Source: Acanthamoeba sp. SK_2022b
Taxonomy: Eukaryota > Discosea > Longamoebia > Acanthamoebidae
Direction: 5' to 3'
Length of the DNA stretch: 12,572 nt
Assembly: GCA_027943245.1 (NCBI GenBank)
Contig: JANDJZ010000250.1
Span: 72,501-85,072 of the forward strand
In this document: positions 1 through 9,000 of the stretch, piece after piece
How positions within the stretch are numbered: position 1 is the stretch's first letter
Layout of the letters: each line of letters opens with the position of its first letter
Made by a program: the position numbers and the translations under genes
Notes under the pieces: model-generated
Told to the model about the DNA's origin: nothing
Seen by the model: the letters and a program-made list of their open reading frames with translations, nothing else
Database searches by the model: none

Positions 1-769
1 GCTCTCCCTGCTGTACCACGTAGCATTATGTACAGAGACCCATTGTGTCCACCCATGGGTGATGATGTTCAGTGGGAGGAACGCGCGCGCCTGCGTGTGC
101 GAGTGCTCGCACGCCCGACAAGAGAGGGAGAGAGAAGGGGCATCGATCCTACCTTTTCCGTCGACGTCGCTCGTCTTGCGGGCGATGCCCTCGACCAGGT
201 TGAGAAGGAGCTTGGCCGACATGGTCTGGATGTTGAAGGGCAGCGTGGAGTCGTGGATGTTGCGCGCAAAGAGCTGGACCACCCGCGATAGCTGGAGCAG
301 GGAGAGGTCCGTCCTCACGTGGTGCACGAGGTCGGCCAGCGTGCTGTACGCCAGCGGCCTGTTGTGGGAGAGGGCGGTGAGCATTTCTCCCGGAAAGCAA
401 AGGGTGGTGAGTGTTTGGTTGGAGGGAGGGGGGCTTCGCGCACACCTCAGCGTCTCGAAGGAGGTGCGACCGGAGCCGATGAGGACCTGCTCGTCGAGCA
501 GCGTGTCGATTTGGCTGATGAAGCCCACCCTGAACTCCGTCGCCAAGATGTGCCGGGTGGCGATCAGCAGTTCCTGGCGCACGCACATCACACGACACAC
601 ACAGCCGAGGAGGTGTGAGGACGGTGTTACAAAAGGAACCTTGGGGGGGGGGCTGTCATGCTATAAGCGAGGGGGGAGGAGGAGCGGTTGCTCCGCGGTG
701 CGGAGTACTTTTCTTATGGCGGCGCACTCGTGGGGGCAGTTGAGCAGAAGTGCGGATCGATGCTTAGAA
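1..769 (-). CDS. Tra1/TRRAP-like PIKK-family scaffold protein, internal exons only (partial at both ends)
   Basis: Minus-strand exons at about 762-709 (reading ALLLNCPHECAAIRK), 573-446, 358-153 and 7-1. The introns 574-708, 359-445 and 8-152 all keep phase; the last is the least certain. Joined exons read IRK/ELLIATRHILATEF, then LLDEQVLIGSGRTSFETLR/PLAYSTLADLVHHVR, then IQTMSAKLLLNLVEGI. These match the conserved N-terminal HEAT-repeat region of Tra1/TRRAP, the very large kinase-dead scaffold that recruits SAGA and NuA4 histone acetyltransferases to activators in the nucleus. Only about 130 residues of a family usually over 3500 aa are visible. The 3' part lies off the left edge. The 5' part, several hundred residues, should lie to the right, but that space holds a palindrome and then other genes. 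The copy is therefore 5'-truncated here, or the contig is misjoined. Family assignment is strong; the exon edge near 762 is uncertain. Confidence 0.85.
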
Positions 770-827
770 CAGACGCCAATATCAGCACCAACAGAATTCT
801 GTTGGTGCTGATATTAAGTGGCGTCTG
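770..827. repeat. Inverted repeat with a 38-bp perfect palindromic core at a gene-truncation junction
   Basis: Positions 778-815 are identical to their own reverse complement, centred on the EcoRI hexamer GAATTC. Beyond the core, CAGACGCC (770-777) pairs with GGCGTCTG (820-827), with four unpaired bases (816-819) on the right only. The whole block could extrude as a hairpin or cruciform. Left of it, coding homology belongs to a minus-strand TRRAP-like gene; right of it, to a plus-strand amidase. No target-site duplication is visible at the outer ends. It could be a natural palindrome at a rearrangement breakpoint, a cloning or linker remnant, or a read-assembly artefact. Confidence 0.9.
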
Positions 828-1969
828 CCGCGTTTAACCTCCCCACTCATGGACGTGTCCCCTACTTTCGAGCCGACAACACGATGGTGTTGCCCCCCCC
901 TCTTTTTTTTTCTTCTACCTCCCCCCGTGTTGTTCGTTCTGTGCTGCTGGGCTCGGCCACGAGGCCTGGTGCTGACGTCGACATGACGGCGGCGGCATGT
1001 AGGATGGCCAGGAGTCGGTGCACTCGGTGGCCGGGCCGATGGCGCGGTCGCTGGAGTCGATCGAGCTGTTCATGCAGGCCAACTCCCTGGCCCGGCCCTG
1101 GCTGCACGACCCCAAGGTGCCGCCACTGCCGTGGGACGACGCCAAGGTGGCCGCCGCCGCCGACGCCCCCCAGCTGGTGTTCGGGGTCATCTGGACCGAC
1201 CACCACACGACGCCTCACCCGCCAATCACGCGCGCCCTGCGCGAGCTGGCGGCCAAGCTGCGCGAAGCCGGCCACGAGGTGATCGACTGGGACGCCGACA
1301 CGCACGAGGAAGCCCTGGAGCTCATCGTACGCATAGCCCGCCCCACCTCCCGTGATCCTCTCTCTGCGTGGGCGAGTCGCCGGGCATTAACCGACGTTGT
1401 CGTTGCAGTGTAAGTTCTGGAAGATGGACGGGGGAAAGGACTTCTGCCAAGGCACCGGCACGTCGGGCGAGCCTCGCGTCGACGACATCTTCGTGGGCGG
1501 GCCCGAGGACGAGCTCACCGTGCACCAAATGATGCAACTCAACCGGCAGCGCTACGACTACGTGGGCCGCTACTTGGAGCGCTGGAACGCGCAGACTGCG
1601 GGCGGCCAGCCGGTCGACGTGGTGCTGTCGCCCGTGCTGCCCTTTGTGGGCGCGCCGCACGGGAGCTTCTCGAGCGTGAGCTACACGGCCCACTGGAACC
1701 TGGTGGACTTCCCCGCCCTGGCCGTGCCCATCGCCAAAGTCGAGCCACACGGGCGAGACGCCGCGGCGCCCATCGACTACATCGCTGCCGAAGGACGAGC
1801 GCCGCATGGCCCAACCGACGAGGCCAACCTGGCGCTGTGGCAGTCGCGTGGCGGAGTGCATGGGTTCGATGGCCTGCCGGTGGTGGTACAGGTTGTGGGA
1901 CGACGCTTCGAGGAGGAGCGTGTGGTGGGCGCTGCCAGGGCCATGCTTCGTGCTGTGGCGGGCCAATAG
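827..1969 (+). CDS. Amidase-signature family protein (fungal acetamidase AmdS-like), 5'-truncated
   Basis: Three exons fit in phase: about 827-886, 1003-1326 and 1409-1969, with introns 887-1002 and 1327-1408. The junction PTHGRVPYFRADNTM/DGQESVHSVAGPMARSL is typical of amidase-signature enzymes, which hydrolyse amides with a Ser-Ser-Lys triad. The following ARPWLHDPKVPPLPW, the segment PVDVVLSPVLPFVGAPHG and the HWNLVDFPALAVPI stretch resemble the C-terminal half of AmdS-type acetamidases. About 314 codons remain of a family that is usually near 500-550. The catalytic lysine and the glycine/serine-rich GGSSGG region should lie upstream but are absent, because coding homology begins directly at the palindrome. 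There is no in-frame ATG before the one at 884-886. As it stands the gene could not encode an active enzyme: it is a pseudogene fragment or half of a misassembled gene. It converges on the glycosidase that ends at 2056, with 86 bp between stops. Confidence 0.82.
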
Positions 1970-2055
1970 AAAGCCCAGTGATTGACAGCCCCAAGAGAAG
2001 TAGGACATGCAGCCACCTCTGGCTACCGCCATTTCCCGTTGTTGTTGCACAACGC

Positions 2056-5000
2056 TCACCAGTATCCCTGTTCGAGGAACGGGAGCAAAGCTACCAGGGC
2101 GCCCCAGTTATGGAACTGGCGACCGGTGCAATCGGTAGCGTTCTGAGCGTGCATGAAAAGATGGTGAGACCCGAGTGCTCGCTGTGCGTTTGGGGGGGGG
2201 GGGGTTGGCGAACCTTGAAAGGGCTGTAATTCTCGCAGATGAAGCGGTGCATGCGCCACTGCTCCAGGAACATCGCCTGCATCTGGTTCACCATCGCCAC
2301 ACGCGCCGCTCTAACCCCCGGTGCATGATCGTAGGCCTTCAGTCCCCAGTATGTGAGCTGCGCTAGTGGCGACCACACATAACCTGTGCACGAGCGTGTG
2401 TCATCGCTTGCAAGCGCAAGAACGAACACCGGTTTGGCGTGGGGGGGGGGTTGGTCTAACAAACGCGCACCACGCCAGTAGATGTAAGAGGCAGGTTTGT
2501 AAAAGGAGCGGTCATCGAAGCTGATCGAAGGCATGCCCCACCAGCACTCGTCGCTGTTGGTGCTGTTGTGCGGCCAGTTGCCTGTGACGTCGATGCAGAA
2601 CCGCGACTTGTCGGTGAGCCAGGCGTCGACCACCCGAGTGGCCAAGCGCGCCGAGGAGGCAGTGGTCATGAGCGGATAGAAGGTGGTGGGGCTCGTGCGC
2701 CGATAGAAGGACCCGTTGGTGAGGAGGTTGGAGTAGGACGAGTGCTCTTCGTCCCACAGTCCCGGCAGCAGCAGCGACATCTCGTCGCTCCTCAGCGCCA
2801 GCTCCAAGGCGGCCCGATCGCGACCGATGGCGACGGCCAGTTTGGACAGCACGGTGCAGTCGAGCAAGAAGATCGACGTAGCGCCCACATCATTGAGCTG
2901 GACCAAGTGAGTAATGGGGTGGTAGAAGCTGGCGCAGTCTCCTCCGACGCCATCGTCATCTGCGCCAGGACAGTCCCACATGGGGCTCTGGTCCTGCAGG
3001 CAGCCATCATTCGAGTCAGTCCAATGCCAGCACGCACCCATACTCACCAAGGAAGCCTACCATGCCGGACTCACCGACGGCGTTGCCGATGCACGAAAGG
3101 TTGGTGCACAGCTGGGAGCCCCAGGTCATGCCGTTTTCGAGATGGCGATTGAAGTAGTTGAAGTCGTTCCACACCAGGAGATCGTCGAAGAGGTAGTCCA
3201 CGATCCATCGATCCTGGTACTTCTGGTAGAGCTCGAACAGGATCTTGGATCCAATCGCAGGCTCTGAATGATCAACCATCTGCCATGGAGATCGTGTGTT
3301 TGTTCAAATGCGTGGTGCATGAACATCTCTTCATGAGAGTACCTTGGCCCCGCCAGCAGAATAGTTCGGCACAAATCCCAAGGAGGTTCGGGCCTGCGTG
3401 CGGCACATGTGCACGTCGAGAAAGATGATGAATGTGTGTTGTTCTGGGTGGGTGGTGAGCGGAAGCTGGATGTACCTTGGTGATCTGGATGATGTTGGAG
3501 TAGGCGATGTCCTTCAGCAGCGGGTCAATGCCAGCCATGTAGCTGCTGAAGTAGTTGTCCCAGTCGAACATCGCGTAGGCCCAATCTTGGGAGCGGGGAT
3601 TCCTGGCTAGCCACGTCCAATCACGACTCGGCGGCACAATGGGACCTGGATAGAAAGATTAATAATAAAAAAGCAAATAAGTGATCACTCGTTGACCATC
3701 CGGTCCACCCACGCACCCAGTTCGACGGGGACGTAGAGCAGGTTCCACATGACAGCGCCCTGCAGAGCCTCCTTGGTCTCGGAGAGGTTGCCGTACTTCT
3801 CATACCTCGCCAGCTCCACTGCCCTAGATGTGCCGGTTAATGCACCGTAGGGAGGGAAAAGTGGCAATACAACAAGAAGTGTGGCGGTGGCATCGTACTT
3901 GGTCTTGGCGAGCACGTTCTCGATGTCGCTCACTGTGAGGGAGGACCGAGTGGCCAGCCCGACTGGGCCTTGGTTCAGCGGCACGATCAGATAGGGCCCG
4001 TCGGTCGGTGGCAGTGGTGGTCGTGCCAGGGGCAAATCGTCGGCGAGCGACGAGGACTGCTTGGTGGTGATGACGAAGAGATTGCTGGCGGCGAGGTTGT
4101 AGGGTTCATGGCGCAGATGCCGGCTCGACGGGGTGCTCACGTTGCCCGCGCGGCTCCAGGCAAAGGTGCCCACCACCCGCATCACGAACTCGTCGCACAC
4201 GGTGCCGCTGCACTCGACCGGCTCCACGAGCATCATCAGGTCCTGGCCATCGGCGCCAGACACGCTGTAGGACATGGAGACGTTGATGGTGGTCCATGAC
4301 AAGTAGAGCTGCATGTAGGACCTGTCGACTGCGATGGGCCCCACTCTCACCACGGGGTGCACCACCTGGTGACAAGAGTTCTAGTTCAGATGATGGACTG
4401 ATGGTTCACCACGGTCTGCGTCGTATGTGAAGTAGAGGAAGGTCACCATTTGAGTGCATCGAGAGATCATGGTCTGGTTGAGGCACACGCCAGAGGGCAG
4501 GTGACACAGTTCAGTGCGGAAGCGCACGGACGACGGGAGCAGGACGTGGTCGAGTATGTTGGACCCCACCCAATGGCCCCACCCGCGCACCAGCCCGAGC
4601 TGCAGCTCGCGTCGCCGCAGCTCGTTGACATCGTAAGTGGGCACCAGCAGCGAGCTGGGGACTGGTGCCGGCTTCTCGCTTGTCACGTTCTGCATCAACA
4701 CTTGCACCCTCACACTAACAGCCACTTGCACCTGTCAAACTGCAGCTTCACTACACCCGCACGCACACATCTGCGGTGGTACGTACGGAGCTGTTCCCTG
4801 TTCGAGCTTGTAAATGTGGAGTCGCACAGGAAGAGCAGTCCTGGTGTAGACGTTGATGGGGTTGTCCTGGCCGTAGTCGAGCGAAAGCGGTGCCGGAGCG
4901 AGAGTGATGCTGGGGTCCATGTAGGCGCCCACCTGGCACACCAGGTGGTCATCGATCCACAAGAATGCGATGGAGGCCTCGTCGAAGGTGCAGTAGAAGG

Positions 5001-5290
5001 CGTAGGACGATCCGGACTGGAGGTTGAGCGTGCCCATGACCTCCACTGACGACAGGACCGGCGGCAGGGTGAACTCGAACCCAGGGATTACATACGATCT
5101 GTTGTTTTCAGCAACGGTTAATTAATGAACTACTGAGTAACTGCAAGTTGATGGTGGCGAACTTGGCAGGCTGGCCGGCGAGGGCCGTGTTGTCGTAGAA
5201 GTTGACCAGCAAACCAGTGTCTGTGGTAGTTGCCACATTGCAAGCTGCGAACGCCAGTAAGGCGACCACAGTCAAGTGTACCAGGTTCAT
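2056..5290 (-). CDS. Secreted PA14-domain glycoside hydrolase, GH63/MGH1-like, copy A
   Basis: Eleven-exon model: 5290-5142, 5098-4783, 4731-4447, 4365-3899, 3823-3717, 3645-3476, 3393-3343, 3279-3061, 2993-2471, 2383-2214, 2142-2056. All phases agree, giving about 847 aa. Residues 1-20 are a signal peptide (MNLVHLTVVALLAFAAC). Residues ~26-160 look PA14-like (GLLVNFYDN, YAFYCTFDEASIAFLWIDD, ALPVRLHIYKLEQG), a likely carbohydrate-binding module. Residues ~170-400 match the N-terminal beta-sandwich of YgjK/GH63-type enzymes (GWGHWVGSNILDHVLLP). Residues ~440-847 form the (alpha/alpha)6 domain: FDWDNYF, ESGMDQSPMWD, YWRGYVW, ENYSPFK and NWGALVALLPF. By analogy Asp589 is the general acid and Glu813 the general base. 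Probably an exported alpha-glycosidase; substrate unknown. Introns 1 and 2 are the least certain. An in-frame TGA at 4735-4737 is avoided only if intron 2 (4732-4782) is spliced. An in-frame ATG at 5365 exists, but the signal peptide favours 5290. Confidence 0.85.
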
Positions 5291-5306
5291 ATCCAAGCAC
5301 GCTGTA

Positions 5307-5332
5307 CACCAATACAGAGCTCTGTATTGGTG
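5307..5332. repeat. 26-bp perfect palindrome in the leader of copy A
   Basis: Positions 5307-5332 equal their own reverse complement, centred on GAGCTC. The block ends 17 nt upstream of the chosen ATG (5290), so the mRNA leader could fold into an 11-bp stem with a 4-nt loop. Copy B, whose leader aligns on both sides, lacks it. Its arms, CACCAATACAG/CTGTATTGGTG, resemble the inner arms of the palindrome at 778-815 (CACCAACAG/CTGTTGGTG). Confidence 0.85.
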
Positions 5333-5363
5333 ATGCAGAACGCTGTGTTTCCTTCTTAGCCCC

Positions 5364-6030
5364 ATGATTGCCTAAAAAGGTTATTTGAGAAAAAAGAAAA
5401 TATGATTTACAAAACCAGTGTCTCTTTGTCTCCTTGGCTGATTATTCTTTCTGATCCACTAGATAAAGCACTTTCCAGCATTACTCCACTCTCTGTGTCG
5501 CCTGGATGGTCCACCTCACACCATCACCACCACACCATTACCACAACACCACAACATCCTCACCACCCCACCACAACACAAACACCACCAACACCACCAC
5601 AAAATGTGTGTCTGCTTGCTTCCTTGACAGGTCTTGAGTGTGGTTGTCAAGGTGAAAACTCAAAATGCCGAAGCTTTTTGGCGGTTGGGAGCTGCCTGTG
5701 GGTGTTGACTTGATGGATGGGCTCTTCAGTGTTGATTAGCGTCTTACCTCTGATTCTAAGTGCCGTGGTCACTCAAGATGAAGATTTGCCATTTGCAATG
5801 AGGTCATCGTAGTCATGGAGCCAATCTTGGTTGCAGGTGGCATGGCCTTAGCTGTGGAGTCCAGAAACCAGATGTTTCCTTTGCTGGTAGCAGCCTTGTG
5901 GTTTCACTACGACTAGACTGTTTTGTTGTTGGTGTTGGACATGACTGACACTACCAACACAAACACACTATGTGGGCGATGTTTCATAGTGGCGCTCCTA
6001 TGGAAAACCTGATGTTCAAACTTTCCAAAG
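5364..6030. other. Spacer between the two glycosidase copies; no confident gene
   Basis: This holds the upstream region of copy A and the 3' flank of copy B. It includes a low-complexity CAC/CAA-rich tract (5515-5602) and about 400 bp of visibly lower-GC sequence. Several short open frames occur on both strands (for example plus 5402-5713 and minus 5769-5903), but none has a start, splice pattern or family motif I can defend. No clear TATA element for copy A is visible. One minus-strand frame contains NIWFLDS, faintly like a Copia-type protease motif; see findings. Confidence 0.6.
5515..5602 (+). repeat. CAC/CAA-rich low-complexity tract
   Basis: A degenerate run of CAC, CAA and ACC triplets, almost free of G, upstream of copy A. 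If transcribed on the plus strand it would read as His/Thr/Pro-rich peptide, but nothing supports translation. On the minus strand it is GTG/TTG-rich. Confidence 0.75.
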
Positions 6031-9000
6031 GTTGCACAACGCTCACCAGTACCCCTGTTCGAGGAACGGGAGCAAAGCTGCCAAGGCGCCCCAGTTATAA
6101 AACTGGCGACCAGTGCAATCCGTGGCGTTCTAGAGCGCGAGACGAGAGACAAGGCGGTGAGATGCGAGTGCTCTCTGTGCGTCACCGGAGGGGAACTCCG
6201 CGCATGATTGGCGAACCTTGAATGGGCTGTAGTTCTCGCAGATGAAGCGGTGCATGCGCCACTGCTCCAGGAACATCGCCTGCATCTGGTTCACCATCGC
6301 CACACGCGCCGCTCTAACTCCCGGTGCATGATCATAGGCCTGCAGTCCCCAGTATGTGAACTGCACCAGTGGCGCCCACACATAGCCTGTACGAGCGTTA
6401 ATTGTCCGTAAGTGCAAGAACGCTGGTGGGTTGGGAGGAGTGCGCACCACGCCAGTAGATGTAAGAGGCAGGTTTGTAAAAGGAGCGGTCATCGAAGCTG
6501 ATCGAAGGCATGCCCCACCAGCACTCGTCGCTGTTGGTGCTGTTGTGCGGCCAGTTGCCCGTGACGTCGATGCAGAACCGCGACTTGTCGGTGAGCCAGG
6601 CGTCGACCACCCGAGTGGCCAAGCGCGCCGAGGAGGCAGTGGTCATGAGCGGATAGAAGGTGGTGGGGCTCGTGCGCCGATAGAAGGATCCGTTGGTGAG
6701 GAGGTTGGAGTAGGACGAGTGCTCTTCGTCCCACAGTCCCGGCAGCAGCAGCGACATCTCGTCGCTCCTCAGCGCCAGCTCCAAGGCAGCCCGATCGCGA
6801 CCGATGGCGACGGCCAGTTTGGACAGCACGGTGCAGTCGAGCAAGAAGATCGATGTCGCGCCCACGTCGTTAAGTTGGACTAAATGTGTGACTGGGTGGT
6901 AGAAGCTGGCGCAGTCTCCTCCGACGCCATCGTCATCTGCGCCAGGACAGTCCCACATGGGGCTCTGGTCCTGCAGGCAGCCATCGTTCGAGTCAGTCCA
7001 ATGCCAGCACGCACCCATACTCACCAAGGAGGCCTACCATGCCGGACTCACCGACGGCGTTGCCGATGCACGAAAGGTTGGTGCACAGCTGGGAGCCCCA
7101 GGTCATGCCGTTTTCGAGATGGCGATTGAAGTAGTTGAAGTCGTTCCACACCAGGAGATCGTCGAAGAGGTAGTCCACGATCCATCGATCCTGGTACTTC
7201 TGGTAGAGCTCGAACAGGATCTTGGATCCAATCGCAGGCTCCGAGTGATCCACCATCTACCACGGGGTGCGCTCATGTGTTAGGTTCACCGCTGGCCCAT
7301 GGACGACCGTCTCGTAAGGAGTACCTTGGCCCCGCCGGCAGCCCATGTCGGCACAAATCCCAACGAAGTTCGAGACTGCAGCACGTACGTGCGCGTGGCA
7401 TATCGCAGGGAGGGCGATGTGGGTGAGTGGGAGTCTCACTGGTGGGTGTGATGGTGGTGAGCGGGAGCTGCATGTACCTTGGTGATCTGGATGAGGTTGG
7501 AGTAGGCGATGTCCTTCAGCAGCGGGTCGTGGCCGGCGATGTAGCTGCTGAAGTAGGTGTCCCAGTCGAACATCACATAGGCCCAATCTTGGGTGCGGGG
7601 ATTCCTCGCAAGCCATGTCCAATCGCGAGTCGGCGGCACAATGGGACCTGGAGTTATGGGAAGATAGCAATGAAAACCAACACCAAAAAAGAACCAATGC
7701 ACTGGTTGGTGAACGCACCTAGTTCAACGGGGACGTAGAACTCGTTCCACATGATACTGCCCTGCAGAGCCTCCTTTATCTCTGCGAGGTTGCCGTACTT
7801 CTCATATCTTGCCAGCTCCACTGCCCTGGTTGCGCTCGTCAATGCAGGGAGGGAAGGAAAAGTGCTGATGATGAGACAAGACGTACTTATTCTTGGCGAG
7901 CACGTTCTCGATGTCGCTCACTGTGAGGGAGGACCGAGTGGCCAGCCCGACTGGGCCTTGATTCAGCGGCACGATCAGATAGGGCCCGTCGGTCGGTGGC
8001 AGTGGTGGTCGTGCAATGGGCGGATCGTCGGCGAGCGACGAGGACTGCTTGGTGGTGATGACGAAGAGATCGCTGGCGGCGAGGTTGTAGGGTTCATGGC
8101 GCAGATGCCGGCTCGACGGGGTGCTCACGTTGCCCGCGCGGCTCCAGGCAAAGGTGCCCACCACCCGCATCACGAACTCGTCGCACACGGTGCCGCTGCA
8201 ATCGACCGGCTCCACGAGCATCATCAGGTCCTGGCCATCGGCGCCAGACACGCTGTAAGACATGGAGACGTTGATGGTGGTCCACGACAAGTAGAGCTGC
8301 ATGTAGGACCTGTCCACTGCGATGGGTCCCACTCGCACCACTGGGTGCACCACCTGATGACAGATGTTCAGTTCAGATGATCCACTCCACGATGAGGACA
8401 TCGAGGTGGAGGAAGGTCACCATTTGAGTGCATCGAGAGATCATGGTCTGGTTGAGGCACACGCCGGAAGGGAGATGACACAGTTCAGTGCGGAAGCGCA
8501 CGGACGACGGGAGCAGGACGTGGTCGAGTATGTTGGACCCCACCCAATGGCCCCACCCGCGCACCAGCCCGAGCTGCAGCTCGCGTCGCCGCAGCTCGTT
8601 GACATCGTAAGTGGGCACCAGCAGCGAGCTGGGGACTGGTGTCGGCTTCTCGCTTGTCATGTTCTGCATCAACACTTGCACCCTCACACTAACAGCCACC
8701 TGCACTGTGAAAAAAGGCGTCTCCACTACACACATCTGCGGTGGTACGTACGGAGCTGTTCCCTGTTCGAGCTTGTAAATGTGGAGTCGCACAGGAAGAG
8801 CAGTCCTGGTGTAGACGTTGATGGGGTTGTCCTGGCCATAGTCGAGCGAAAGCGGTGCCGGAGCGAGAGTGATGCTGGGGTCCATGTAGGCGCCCACCTG
8901 GCACACCAGGTGGTCGTCGATCCACAAGAATGCGATGGAGGCCTCGTCGAAGGTGCAGTAGAAGGCGTAGGACGATCCGGACTGGAGGTTGAGCGTGCCC

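Larger units (their letters stand above)
2044..5363 (-). repeat. Tandem duplication unit, copy A
   Basis: Similarity to the 6031-9341 unit begins at GTTGCACAACGCTCACC, 12 nt beyond the stop codon of the glycosidase, and runs through the gene into about 70 nt of leader (shared TTTCCTTCTT). The gene stops are 3987 bp apart. The duplicated unit is thus little more than one gene with its leader. Confidence 0.8.

Noticed and set aside
149..598. Long Arg/His/Pro-rich open frames on both strands over the left end
   Set aside because: They are GC-rich shadows of the TRRAP exons; only the spliced frame gives conserved family sequence.
799..810. A 12-mer (CTGTTGGTGCTG) shared by the palindrome and glycosidase exon 9 (near 2554)
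   Set aside because: Too short to imply common origin, and the shared bases are ordinary codons in the exon.
1322..2059. A 245-codon minus-strand open frame opposite the amidase
   Set aside because: Composition is Arg/His/Val-rich antisense of a GC-biased exon, and the plus-strand frame has clear amidase homology.
2568..3152. Plus-strand frames of up to ~200 codons opposite the glycosidase exons (also 3970-4299, 6431-6883, 7751-8380, 8364-9014)
   Set aside because: They recur in both copies only because the exons are duplicated. They have no family resemblance and cross intron boundaries.
5402..5713. A 103-codon plus-strand frame with a His/Thr/Pro-rich middle
   Set aside because: It exists because of the CAC/CAA low-complexity tract; there is no signal peptide, motif or splice support.
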